DNA of 51,515 nt, taken from a virus. The stretch's first letter is position 1. Each line of letters begins with the position of its first letter. Position numbers and translations under genes: made by a program. The notes beneath the pieces were generated by a model that was given only the letters and a program-made list of their open reading frames with translations, was not told the origin of the DNA and searched no databases. This document shows, piece by piece, positions 1-7,645 of the stretch. The stretch covers positions 1-51,515 of IMG/VR virus record IMGVR_UViG_3300045999_011051; one strand, given 5' to 3'.

Positions 1-165
1 CAGCCCCATCACCATCGCCCGGTCCCGCTCGGACAGGCGGGGAAAGTCGTCGAGGTCGTCGAGGCGGTACACGTTCGTCCGGTTCCCCGGCGCTCCGTTG
101 ATCAAGTACAGCGACAGCCCGCGCGAGTCGACCTGGAGCGACAGGCCCGGGTCCGGTTCCGGCAT
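1..165 (-). CDS. Phage head-region protein, N-terminal fragment
   Basis: The first 55 residues of a leftward protein that runs off the left edge. It starts with MPEPDPGLSL at an ATG five bases after the stop of the preceding gene, with a GGTGA element about five bases before the ATG. The visible part is acidic (a DDLDDF stretch) and has no motif I recognise. It follows the terminase, where a portal or accessory head gene is expected, but nothing in the fragment identifies it as a portal. Confidence 0.6.
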   Translation of the reverse strand, partial: MPEPDPGLSLQVDSRGLSLYLINGAPGNRTNVYRLDDLDDFPRLSERDRAMVMGL

Positions 166-170
166 GACGT

Positions 171-641
171 TCACCCGGCCACCTCGGTCTGCGCCGCGAC
201 CCACTGCTCGTAGCTGATCGACAACCCCATCTGCGCCCGCTTGAACAACAGCGGCCGGATCACCGAATCCGCCGTGAACCGGCGCCCATTCGGCGACGAC
301 CACGACCCGTCCGGATTCGGCGTCCACGTCGCAGGCGACGCCTGATCCGGCCGCACCACCCGCCCCTTCCCGTACGACACCAGACGCCGCGAGGCGAGCT
401 CGTCCGCGTCCGGCAGCGACAGCCGGGCGGGTTCGGTCGGGTCGTCGACCTCGGTGAGCGCGTCCAGCTCGGAGATCTCACCCCGCCACCGCGCCTGCCC
501 CGCCAAAGAGGCTTGCCGGTAGGCCTCGTTGACGGCGTGCCACAGCTGGTGGGGGCCGCGGGCGCAGCGGGCCCAGCCGCGGGCCTGCGGGGTGGACACG
601 CGGATCTCGCCGGTGTCGAGGGTGTGGAGGTGGAGTTGCAT
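171..641 (-). CDS. Conserved phage protein of unknown function downstream of terminase
   Basis: A 156-residue protein starting MQLHLHTLDTG. It is soluble-looking, with no membrane segment or signal peptide, and has a tryptophan-rich middle (WARCARGPHQLWHAVNEAY). Proteins of this kind follow the large terminase in other actinobacterial prophages as I remember them, but I know no function. The ATG at 641 has no clear Shine-Dalgarno sequence. A GTG at 734 would add an Arg/His-rich extension that looks non-coding, so I prefer 641. Confidence 0.65.
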   Translation of the reverse strand: MQLHLHTLDTGEIRVSTPQARGWARCARGPHQLWHAVNEAYRQASLAGQARWRGEISELDALTEVDDPTEPARLSLPDADELASRRLVSYGKGRVVRPDQASPATWTPNPDGSWSSPNGRRFTADSVIRPLLFKRAQMGLSISYEQWVAAQTEVAG

Positions 642-788
642 GTGCCGGGCGGTGGGGAGCGCCTGGGCGGGTGGCACGGCGTGGACCTCCGGGCGGTGGC
701 GTCGCAGCGGGTGCCGTGCACGATAGCGGATCACCGGGTGCGAGTGGCGGGTTCTGCCGTAGAGACGCGCCGGGAACTGTCAGGTTGC
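642..788. other. 147-bp gap between terminase and next leftward gene
   Basis: No convincing gene. On the minus strand a CTGACA near 780 is followed after about 16 bases by TACGGC, at best a weak sigma-70-like promoter. This is one of the few breaks in an otherwise overlapping gene string. Confidence 0.25.
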
Positions 789-2519
789 CTACCCGACGCC
801 GCCGATGGTCCGCACCAGCCCGCGCGACATCACACCACGCCGCGGATCCCGCCCCGTCGACGTCGGCACCCCACGACCCGGACGAGCCCGCGCCACCGAC
901 GCCGACCCACCCAGCCGCGCCCCATCCAGATGCGTCAACAGGTGCGCGAGCGTGTCGAGGCGGTTCGGCGACGGCTGCCCCGGCTGCCACGTCACCATCT
1001 CGTGCTCCAACAGCGGCAACCGGCCCACGTGCCGCGTCCGACCGGTCTCGTACAAGCCGGTGACGGCGTGGGCGCGCACGAACTTCGACTGCCGCGGCGT
1101 CACCGCCACGATCCGACACGGGCCGGTCGACGGCCGGGCGAGGACGTCGTCGAGCAGCGCCCCCAGCTCGCCGAGCTCCGCAGTGTCCGCGGCCGCCGTG
1201 TCACCCCGGGCGGCGAGCAGCGCAGCCGCCCCGGCCGACGTCCCCGCCTCGGCGAGCGCGGCGGCCTGCCGGCGGATCACCGACCAGCCGTCGCGCAACG
1301 CCCGGCCCATGCCGAGGTTGGACTCCTGCAGGATCGTGTCAGCGTCGAACCGGACGGCGGCCAGGCAGGCCCGGCGGGCCCACTCGCCTTGGGACAGCTG
1401 CCCGGACAGGTCGGCCCGCACCCAGATCTGCCCGTCCCCGGTGCGGGAGCCGACGAGGATGCCGGCGGCGTCACCCTGCCCGGTGTCGGCGGGGTCGATG
1501 GCGACGGTGGTCGCCACGAGCCCGTCGGGGAGGGCGTCGGCGCGGTGGGCGTCGATCCACTCCTGCCGGAAGATGCCGCCCTCGAGGGGGGTGGGGCGGC
1601 CTTGGTAGAGGGCGGCGAAGACGCGTTCGCCGACGCGCCGCCGGATGGCCTGCCACTGCCCGGTGGTGCGGCGGCGGGCGGAGGTGAGCCACTCCCCCGC
1701 CGGCCGGCCCAGGCTGTCGTCGGTCTGGCCGTCGGCGAGGGCGGGGATGTTGATGACCTGCCACTCCCGTTCGCCTTCGGGGAGTTCGGCGTCGGCGGCG
1801 ATGAGCCGGCCGGCGAGGTCCTCCTCGTGCCAGCGGGTCTGGATGACCACCACGCTGGTGGACGGGCCGAGGCGGGCTTCACCGACCGATGTCCACCACG
1901 ACCACACCGCGGTCCGGGTCGCTTCGGAGTCGGCGGAGCGCATGTCCTTGATGGGGTCGTCGACGACGAACAGGCCGTCGACGGGTCGTCCGGTGAGGCC
2001 GCCGCCGACGCCGATGCAGTAGAGGCCGCCTTCGTGCCCGGCGAGGGACCAGTTGCCTGCGGCGGCGTGGTCGTGGGCGACGGCGATGCCGAGGGCGTCG
2101 GGGAGGCGTTGGCTGGTGATGGGGTCGGTGGCGCGGGAGCCGTTGCCGTCGATGAGTTGGCGGATCTTGCGGCCGGAGTCGGTGGCGAGGTCGGCGCCGT
2201 AGGAGGCGATGGCGCAGCGTCGGTGGGGGTCGCGTTGGAGCTTGCGGACGATGGCGTTCTGGACCTGGGTGGTCTTGCCTTCCTGCGGGGGCACGCTGAT
2301 GATCACCCGCTTGCCGGGGGTGGTGATGGCGTCTTCGAGGGCGGCGGAGATGAGCTCGAGGGCGGGGGTGCGGACCGTCGCCGGGTTGAGTTCGCAGGCG
2401 AGGTCGAGGGGGCCGGCGAGGTCTCGGAGGGAGCGGGCGCGGGTGTCGTCGGCGCCGTCGGCTCCGTCGAGGCGGTCGGCGGCCATGGCGAGACCGCGGT
2501 CGAGGGCGGGAGCGGTCAC
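789..2519 (-). CDS. terL: Terminase large subunit
   Basis: A 576-residue packaging motor: the ATPase translocates DNA into the procapsid and the nuclease cuts it. A Walker A-like PPQEGKTT lies near residues 77-84, Walker B LFVVDD near 183-188, and a coupling-type QTRWHEEDLAG near 227-237. The RNase H-like nuclease half has its first acidic motif (AIDPADTG, Asp about 342) and a late RLDTLAHL. Length is normal for the family. The GTG at 2519 overlaps the preceding stop by four bases, which fixes the start. It is the last gene of a leftward packaging operon with the DUF2493-like and small-terminase-like genes. Confidence 0.92.
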   Translation of the reverse strand: MTAPALDRGLAMAADRLDGADGADDTRARSLRDLAGPLDLACELNPATVRTPALELISAALEDAITTPGKRVIISVPPQEGKTTQVQNAIVRKLQRDPHRRCAIASYGADLATDSGRKIRQLIDGNGSRATDPITSQRLPDALGIAVAHDHAAAGNWSLAGHEGGLYCIGVGGGLTGRPVDGLFVVDDPIKDMRSADSEATRTAVWSWWTSVGEARLGPSTSVVVIQTRWHEEDLAGRLIAADAELPEGEREWQVINIPALADGQTDDSLGRPAGEWLTSARRRTTGQWQAIRRRVGERVFAALYQGRPTPLEGGIFRQEWIDAHRADALPDGLVATTVAIDPADTGQGDAAGILVGSRTGDGQIWVRADLSGQLSQGEWARRACLAAVRFDADTILQESNLGMGRALRDGWSVIRRQAAALAEAGTSAGAAALLAARGDTAAADTAELGELGALLDDVLARPSTGPCRIVAVTPRQSKFVRAHAVTGLYETGRTRHVGRLPLLEHEMVTWQPGQPSPNRLDTLAHLLTHLDGARLGGSASVARARPGRGVPTSTGRDPRRGVMSRGLVRTIGGVG

Positions 2520-2932
2520 GGCCGGGCCTCGCCCTCGACGACGCGCACCGGGATCCCGGCGAGCTGAGCACGCGCCATGCAGTCCCGCGTCCCGGGCGAC
2601 CGCCCGATGGGGAACCCAAGGCACACGACGGCGCCGGCGTCGACCATCCGCTGGTTGCGGTACGGCCCGGCGCGGCGGCCGTAGCGGGCCCACAGCGCCG
2701 GGTGCGACTCCGGCTCGGCGAGGACGTCGACGCCGTCGTACAGGTGGCGCAGGTTGGCGGCCAGCTCCCGCCACAGTCGCTCGGCGAGCCGGTCCAGGCC
2801 GCGAGCAGCGCCGTGGACGAGCACCGGCTGCCCGAGCGTGGAGAACTCCGTGACGGCGCGTTCCAACGCGTCGCGGACCGGGACCGGGTCGGTCCAGTCC
2901 CGGGAGCCGGTGACGAGGATCCGGGCGCTCAC
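2516..2932 (-). CDS. DUF2493 / SLOG-family (YspA-like) protein
   Basis: A 138-residue Rossmann-like protein. The N-terminal RILVTGSRDW and the later HGAARGLDRLAE are the nucleotide-binding signatures of the DUF2493 branch of the SLOG superfamily, whose members bind nucleotides or ADP-ribose-like ligands. A NQRMVDAGAVVCLGF segment is also typical. GTG start, with 4-nt overlaps on both sides, so it is part of the packaging operon between the small- and large-terminase genes. Its role in a phage is not established; ligand sensing or modification is inference. Confidence 0.8.
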   Translation of the reverse strand: MSARILVTGSRDWTDPVPVRDALERAVTEFSTLGQPVLVHGAARGLDRLAERLWRELAANLRHLYDGVDVLAEPESHPALWARYGRRAGPYRNQRMVDAGAVVCLGFPIGRSPGTRDCMARAQLAGIPVRVVEGEARP

Positions 2933-3519
2933 GACGCCTCCCGCCCGGGCAGTGCGCGCAGCTCCCGCGCCACCACCCGCTTCGCCGCACCAACCCGCGC
3001 ACCAGTCACACCGGCCTCAGCGAGCCCGGCCTCGACGGCCCGGACGACGGCGTCCGCCTGCTGCTCCGTCACCCGCGCCAGGCGGGCCTCGATCCCCAGC
3101 TTCGACATCGTCGCCAGAGCACTCACAGCCCGATCCATGCTGCGCTCGAACAGCGCGACCATCGCGTTGATCTGCTCCGCACCCTTGTCATCCAGGCTGC
3201 GCAGATCCTCGTACTCCGCGATCCGACCCGCGCAGTAGTCCTTCCACGCCACCACCTCACCCACCGCCCGAGCCAACGCATCGAACGGGTTGTCCACCGG
3301 CTGCGCATGCTCAGCCAGCCGGCCGAACGCCTGCCGGGCATGCACCTCCGCGACCCGCTCAGCAGCCCGAGCCCGCACATGCGGCGACGCCCCACCGTGG
3401 AACCGGCAGACCACCGCACCCGGCACCACAGGCCGCGTGCACCGCGCCCCCGTCGACTTCGCCGTCGCCGTGCACTGCTCCGCCGACGTGAGCCACGAAG
3501 CGCCACCCTCGTCTGCCAT
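2929..3519 (-). CDS. Putative terminase small subunit with N-terminal Cys/HGG motif
   Basis: A 196-residue protein. The N-terminus carries a putative zinc motif of Cys residues ending CRFHGG; the rest is mostly helical with Arg- and Ala-rich segments. Proteins starting with this Cys/HGG module occur just before the large terminase in actinophages. Position two genes upstream of terL and helical character fit the DNA-recognising small subunit, but sequence alone does not prove it. An HTH-like regulator is the alternative. The stop overlaps the next start by four bases. Confidence 0.6.
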   Translation of the reverse strand: MADEGGASWLTSAEQCTATAKSTGARCTRPVVPGAVVCRFHGGASPHVRARAAERVAEVHARQAFGRLAEHAQPVDNPFDALARAVGEVVAWKDYCAGRIAEYEDLRSLDDKGAEQINAMVALFERSMDRAVSALATMSKLGIEARLARVTEQQADAVVRAVEAGLAEAGVTGARVGAAKRVVARELRALPGREAS

Positions 3520-3523
3520 GGGC

Positions 3524-4099
3524 TCAGCCTGCCTGCGCGATCTGCTGTGCGGTGGCGTCGTCTCGGGTGGGCCAGGCGACGGCTGCGAGCGCTGCGGCGT
3601 GGTGGGCTCGGGTGGGGACGTTCCAGCCGAGGTGTTGGGCGCCGATGGTGGCGAGGGCGAGGGCGTCCCATTCGTCGTCGGTGCGGGCGTCGATGTCGGG
3701 CCAGAGGCGGGCGATGGCGACGCCGACTTCGGTCTTGCCGGCGTTGCCGCGGGTGGTGGCGAACTTGGCTCGGGTGGCGGGTGGGACGACGGCGGTGGGG
3801 ATGTGGTGGGCGTGGAGGCGTTCGTAGACGGCCCACCAGAGGCCGGCGCGGTCGTGGACTCCGGCTTGGCGTCCGGAGCCGTAGGAGGGGCCTTCGAGGA
3901 GGGCGAGTGTGGGTGGTTCGGTGCCGGCGGTGATGCGGTCGGCGAGGGTTTCGAGTCGGTGTCGGCGGGCTTCCCAGGTGTTGTCGGTGGGCTTGCTGGT
4001 GTGGGTGCCGCAGTGGGCGGAGGTGAGTTCGGGGGTGTGGGCGATGACGGCCCAGCCGGTGGAGGTGAGGGAGAGGTCGAGGCCGAGGACGTAGGTCAT
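3524..4099 (-). CDS. RuvC-like Holliday junction resolvase
   Basis: A 191-residue RNase H-fold nuclease. The start LGLDLSLTSTGWAV gives the first catalytic Asp (8), LALLEGPSYG the Glu (69), and DDEWDALALA near 141-150 the C-terminal acidic pair, the DEDD layout of RuvC. Phage RuvC homologues resolve branched DNA before packaging, which fits its place as first gene of the packaging operon. The ATG at 4099 begins the conserved strand directly; upstream in-frame sequence lies in the repeat-rich intergenic region and is not coding. Confidence 0.85.
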   Translation of the reverse strand: MTYVLGLDLSLTSTGWAVIAHTPELTSAHCGTHTSKPTDNTWEARRHRLETLADRITAGTEPPTLALLEGPSYGSGRQAGVHDRAGLWWAVYERLHAHHIPTAVVPPATRAKFATTRGNAGKTEVGVAIARLWPDIDARTDDEWDALALATIGAQHLGWNVPTRAHHAAALAAVAWPTRDDATAQQIAQAG

Positions 4100-4367
4100 G
4101 GTGGGCTCCGTGGTGTGGACGTGTTGGGGGGTGTACGTGCGCCTTCGTGAACCGTGTACATCGCGTACACCGTGTACGTGCGCTCTTGTGTACATCGGGT
4201 CTCTCACACGCGGAGTCCGATTTCTCTCGTATTTCTTACTCTTAGTAATCAGTTCGCGACACTGCGTAGAGATTTCTGTCGCCGACGTCGAGCGACCACG
4301 TACACGACTTACACGATGTACACGCACTCCAAGATGCCTGGACTGTCCACGTGATAGCGTCCACATC
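4100..4367. promoter_or_regulatory. Divergent intergenic region with GTGTAC array and AT-rich core (possible operator or origin)
   Basis: 268 bp between the leftward RuvC gene and the rightward RHH gene. GTGTAC or its complement GTACAC occurs at 4131, 4154, 4165, 4172, 4188, 4300 and 4318. The copies at 4154 and 4165 form a perfect dyad, GTGTAC-5-GTACAC (4154-4170). 18-bp spacings occur on each side (4154 to 4172; 4300 to 4318). The groups flank an AT-rich patch at about 4210-4285, exceptional in this GC-rich genome. It must hold promoters for both flanking genes; its position beside the RHH gene and near the primase also suits a replication origin. Confidence 0.65.
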
Positions 4368-4751
4368 ATGTCGAAGCGGGCGCTGCCGATCACCGTCGAG
4401 ATGCACCAGCACCAGTACGCCGTCTTCGCCGCCGCAGCCCGAGCCAGAGGGCTCACCCCGTCCGGGCTGCTGGAGCTGCTGGCCGAGACGTTCGTCGTCA
4501 CCCAGCAGCTCCCGGCGCGCACACCGGGGCGAGCCGGCGCTACCCCCGCCGACCCGTTGGACCGCATCGGGGAGCTGCTGGCTCGCCTGGTGCAGCGCGA
4601 CGGCCCGATCACCGTGGGCGCCGCATGGCGGTCGCTGTCACACCGCGACCGGCAACGCGGCCGCGACGTGTTCGACCAGGCCGTCGAACGAGCCGTCGAG
4701 CGCGGCATGATCACGGCCGGACCGGACGGTCTGGCCCCGGTCACCGGCTAG
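4368..4751 (+). CDS. RHH DNA-binding protein with primase-like C-terminal domain
   Basis: A 127-residue protein starting at the ATG after ACATC. Residues 1-45 read as a ribbon-helix-helix: a strand (ALPITVEM), then a helix, a turn at GLTPSG and a second helix. After a Pro/Ala linker, residues about 65-127 contain GAAWRSLSHRDRQ and GRDVFDQA, closely matching the C-terminus of the convergent primase/helicase-like protein (GAAWRAVAYRDRQ, GREVFEAA). The two genes overlap by 11 bp tail to tail. It is the only rightward gene before 19 kb. It probably binds the GTGTAC sites in its own promoter region; a role in loading or regulating the helicase is inference. Confidence 0.75.
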   Translation: MSKRALPITVEMHQHQYAVFAAAARARGLTPSGLLELLAETFVVTQQLPARTPGRAGATPADPLDRIGELLARLVQRDGPITVGAAWRSLSHRDRQRGRDVFDQAVERAVERGMITAGPDGLAPVTG

Positions 4752-4889
4752 CCTCGGCGATCGAGGTGATCCCGTGCTCACCGCGCACGAACATGCCGTG
4801 CGCTGACCCGTAGTCCAGGGCGGCCTCGAACACCTCACGGCCGCCCTGCTGACGGTCGCGGTAGGCCACGGCCCGCCATGCGGCACCGT
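4619..4889. repeat. Imperfect long inverted repeat across a convergent gene junction
   Basis: The arms are about 4619-4683 and 4820-4889. They arise because the convergent RHH and primase/helicase-like genes encode homologous C-terminal domains, so similar DNA lies in inverted orientation. A shared block on the coding strands is GCCGCATGGCGG. Transcripts through the junction could fold or anneal, though with many mismatches. Confidence 0.6.
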
Positions 4890-6222
4890 TGGTGAGTCCA
4901 CCTTCCTCGTCGGCGCGACGGGCGAGCCGGTCGGCGATGCGCTTCACGGTGGACTCCAGCCCGGTGACGGCGGCTTCGATGCGGAGCTGCTGGTCGACCT
5001 TGTCGCGGGTGGCCCGCTCCCTTTCCTTCTTCCGGGCGGTGGCGCCGATCTCGAGGAGCCCGTCGCGGACGGCGCAGGAGGTGTCCCACACGATCTGGGA
5101 CAGCGCCCAGTCGTCGACGGTGATGTCGGTGCGGCCGTCGAGGAGCGCGAGGAGCGCGGCGACCTTGGACCGGAGGAGGGGTTCGTGGGCGTCGAGAGGT
5201 GCGACGGTGGTTTCGCCGCGGGCGAGGGCGATCTTCCGCTGCCAGAGTTCGTCGCGGATCTCGTCGGCGGCGGGCATGACGCCGGTGATCGGCCAGCCAC
5301 CTTCAGTGGTGAGCGGGATGTAGAGGGGTCCGGGGTGCTCGATGCGCTGGTCGGGGACCGAGGGGTCGTGGGCGGAGCACCACAGGAACCGTTGGGGGGT
5401 GCCGGGCCCGGAGTCGGCGAGCAGGGGTGCGGCGGTGTCGGGTTGGTAGCCGACGAGCATGCCGAGGCTGTAGGTGCCGGCGGCGATGACGCGCATGCGG
5501 TCTTCGGAGGCGTTGGCTTGGCCGAGGACTTCCCCGACCCAGGCGGAGCGGATGGTGGGGCCGATGGTGGCGCCGGACCGTTCGGCGGTGCGGGTGAGTT
5601 GTTCGCCTTCGTCGACGGAGAAGAACGCGTGGTGGCGGACCTGTTGGCGGACGCGGATGGTCTTGGTCTTGCCCTTGCGGTCGGTGTCGTCGGTGTCTTG
5701 GACGACGACGCCCATGAACGCTTCGGCCATGCCTTCGCCGGAGCCGAGGGGTAGGCCGTCCCAGAAGGTGGGGCGGCCGTCTTCGGTGGTGCGGTTGAGG
5801 TGGGCGGGGGTGTGGACGAGTTCGCGGGCGAGTTTGGCGCCGGTGGTTTTCCCGATGCCGGAGGTGCCGACGGCGGCGACGAACAGGTTGAGGCTGCCGG
5901 GGCCGAGGCCGACGTCGAAGCGGAGGTTGGGGTCGACCATGCCGGAGAGGCGGGCGAGGACGCCGTGGAGGACGGCGTCGGCGGAGCAGAGGCGGGAGTG
6001 GGCGGCGGTCTGGATGTGTTTGAGCTCGGGGCGGGCGGCCCAGAAGTCGTCGGGGAGGTTGGGGAGGTCGGGTGTGGCGGCGTGGTCGCTGTCGGGGGTG
6101 CGGGTCTGGGTGGCGGTGTGTTCGTGTTCGGCCATGACGGCGGCGAGGTAGGCCTCGTCGTCGGCGGGGTCGGTGGTGATGGGTAGGTCGACGATGTCGG
6201 CCCACCGGTCGGGGGCGGTCAT
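4741..6222 (-). CDS. P-loop primase/helicase-type replication ATPase (DUF3987-like)
   Basis: A 493-residue protein. The acidic N-terminus leads into an ATPase core with Walker A GTSGIGKTT (119-127) and an acidic FFSVDEGEQL segment fitting Walker B. A Lys/Arg-rich coil (ARKKERERATRDK) joins the core to a C-terminal domain of about 60 residues with GAAWRAVAYRDRQ, shared with the convergent RHH protein. DUF3987-like proteins act as replicative primase/helicases or loaders in phages. The ATG at 6222 overlaps the previous stop by four bases. It is the distal gene of the long replication/recombination operon. Confidence 0.75.
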   Translation of the reverse strand: MTAPDRWADIVDLPITTDPADDEAYLAAVMAEHEHTATQTRTPDSDHAATPDLPNLPDDFWAARPELKHIQTAAHSRLCSADAVLHGVLARLSGMVDPNLRFDVGLGPGSLNLFVAAVGTSGIGKTTGAKLARELVHTPAHLNRTTEDGRPTFWDGLPLGSGEGMAEAFMGVVVQDTDDTDRKGKTKTIRVRQQVRHHAFFSVDEGEQLTRTAERSGATIGPTIRSAWVGEVLGQANASEDRMRVIAAGTYSLGMLVGYQPDTAAPLLADSGPGTPQRFLWCSAHDPSVPDQRIEHPGPLYIPLTTEGGWPITGVMPAADEIRDELWQRKIALARGETTVAPLDAHEPLLRSKVAALLALLDGRTDITVDDWALSQIVWDTSCAVRDGLLEIGATARKKERERATRDKVDQQLRIEAAVTGLESTVKRIADRLARRADEEGGLTNGAAWRAVAYRDRQQGGREVFEAALDYGSAHGMFVRGEHGITSIAEASR

Positions 6223-6638
6223 GACGCTCTCCGGCGGCGGGCGCGGCCGTGGTCGGGGTCGGCGCGCAGCGCGAGGTGCCGGCGGTCGAGGCGACCGTTG
6301 AACGTGGAGCGGTGGTGTTCGAGCTCGTCGTGGCTGGGCTGTTCCCACCAGCGGGGTGCGTGTTCGACGAAGCCGGCGTGGATGGCGTGGCTGACTTCCC
6401 GCAGCGCGGTCTTGGCTTGCCGGATCTCGATGGCCAGGCGGGCGGCGATGTAGCGGGGGTCGTCGTCGGCGACGGTGGCGAGCATGGTGGCGAGCGCGGC
6501 GGGGTCGACGCCGGTTGGGTCGGTGTCGACGGTGAGGTAGCGCGGCTGGTGGTGGGGTGCGAGCGCGGCGTGGGGGGCGCCGGGGTCGCGGTCCAGGCGT
6601 GCTTGGGCGCGCGTGTCGGGGTCGCGCTGGGAGGGCAT
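6219..6638 (-). CDS. Hypothetical phage protein in replication operon
   Basis: A 139-residue protein starting MPSQRDPDTRAQ with no recognised domain. The middle is predicted helical (IAARLAIEIRQAKTALREV), then a WWEQPSHDELEHHR segment and a basic Arg-rich tail. Its stop overlaps the start of the primase/helicase-like gene by four bases, suggesting coupled translation. It may be a small accessory or DNA-binding protein; that is inference from charge and position. Confidence 0.6.
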   Translation of the reverse strand: MPSQRDPDTRAQARLDRDPGAPHAALAPHHQPRYLTVDTDPTGVDPAALATMLATVADDDPRYIAARLAIEIRQAKTALREVSHAIHAGFVEHAPRWWEQPSHDELEHHRSTFNGRLDRRHLALRADPDHGRARRRRAS

Positions 6639-6644
6639 GGGGTA

Positions 6645-7232
6645 TCAGCTGGCCTTCCTGCGCAGGGCGGTGGTGATCGATTCGGGGTCGACGTGGAGGC
6701 GTTCGGCGATCTGCCGGCGGCTGTAGCCGAACGCTTCGAGGTGGGTGACGTCGTCGAGGTCGATGCGGCCGCGGGGTCCGGTTCGGCCGGCTGTGCCGTG
6801 TTGGGGTGTGGCGGTGGGGTCGTCGATGGCGTGGTCGTCCCAGGCGAGGGGCGGCGCCCAGCCGAAGTGGCGGGCGCGGGCGCGCATGTGCGGGCTGGGG
6901 CCGGGCTGGTCCCACAGCTGGTCGTAGACACGGCGCACGACTGCGGCGGTCTCGCGGCGGACCTGGGTGCGGCGGTGCGCGCGGAGGTTGGACAGGTAGC
7001 GGACGGTGATGCCGGTGTGGGTGGTGAGGCTGTCGCTGCTCCAGCCGATGGCGGCGAGGGCTTGGAGGCGGCGTGAGGTGCCGGTGGCGTCGGTGTAGGG
7101 GGGTTGGGTGGCGCCGTTGGTGCGGTGCTTTTCGTGGCGGTTGACGATGGCGCGGGTGTGGTCGTGGCGGCAGCCGCGGCGGTAGGCGGTGGAGGGCCGG
7201 TAGCCGAGCTGGCAGGGGCAGGTGTCGGTCAT
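6645..7232 (-). CDS. Helix-turn-helix protein with N-terminal Cys motif
   Basis: A 195-residue protein that opens with MTDTCPCQLGY and a C/H-rich segment ending GCRHDHTRA, a possible metal site. Two HTH-like segments follow: RRLQALAAIGWSSDSLTTHTG in the middle, and a C-terminal FGYSRRQIAERLHVDPESI. Proteins of this layout recur in actinophage replication operons as putative DNA-binding proteins. The ATG at 7232 overlaps the preceding stop by four bases. Target unknown. Confidence 0.65.
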   Translation of the reverse strand: MTDTCPCQLGYRPSTAYRRGCRHDHTRAIVNRHEKHRTNGATQPPYTDATGTSRRLQALAAIGWSSDSLTTHTGITVRYLSNLRAHRRTQVRRETAAVVRRVYDQLWDQPGPSPHMRARARHFGWAPPLAWDDHAIDDPTATPQHGTAGRTGPRGRIDLDDVTHLEAFGYSRRQIAERLHVDPESITTALRRKAS

Positions 7233-7645
7233 GCGCTCTCCTCCTCTTCCTGCTGGTCGGTGTCGCGGTTGCGGTCGGCGGTGATGGCGGCGTGTTCGGC
7301 TTGGTCGCCGCAGTCGGCGCAGAGGCGGAGGCCGTGGAGGTGCGCGACGGGCCGGCCGATGTGGATGACGGTGGGGCAGCGGTCGCAGTCGATGGGTGCG
7401 GTGCGGTTGTCGGTCCAGGAGGGCCAGACGTGGCGGCCGCCGAGGTGCCATCCGGTGCCGCCGTTGGGGCAGCGGTAGGCGTTCATCTGGGTGCCGACGG
7501 CGTCGGGGTAGAGCGCGCGGAGAGCGCGTCGCGCACTGCGCCGGTCGGGGTACGAGCGCTTGCGGCAGTACCCGCACGGCGACGGGCTCTGCCACGACGC
7601 GGATGCAGGGCGGTACTCGCTGATGGACCAGCGCTTGCGCTTCAC
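7229..7645 (-). CDS. Small zinc-ribbon protein
   Basis: A 138-residue protein starting VKRKRWSISEY. It has two likely metal sites: CGYC paired with a downstream YRCPNGGTGWHLGG segment, a signature seen in many small actinophage proteins, and DCDRC paired with LCADCG. The tail is acidic (QQEEEESA). The GTG at 7645 overlaps the preceding stop by four bases; the earlier in-frame ATG near 7696 would overlap the upstream gene by over 50 bases and is less likely. Function unknown. Confidence 0.6.
   Translation of the reverse strand: MKRKRWSISEYRPASASWQSPSPCGYCRKRSYPDRRSARRALRALYPDAVGTQMNAYRCPNGGTGWHLGGRHVWPSWTDNRTAPIDCDRCPTVIHIGRPVAHLHGLRLCADCGDQAEHAAITADRNRDTDQQEEEESA

Noticed and set aside
513-2567. 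Long rightward open frame opposite the terminase (684 codons)
   Set aside because: It mirrors the real terminase gene, has low-complexity Arg/Gly/Val composition and no motif. Long antisense frames are expected at this GC content.
3290-4150. Rightward Gly/Val-rich open frame opposite the RuvC and small-terminase genes
   Set aside because: Composition is that of an antisense shadow; the leftward genes carry clear catalytic motifs.
4131-4323. GTGTAC hexamers as CRISPR or transposon ends
   Set aside because: The hexamers are too short, unevenly spaced, and no transposase or target duplication is present.
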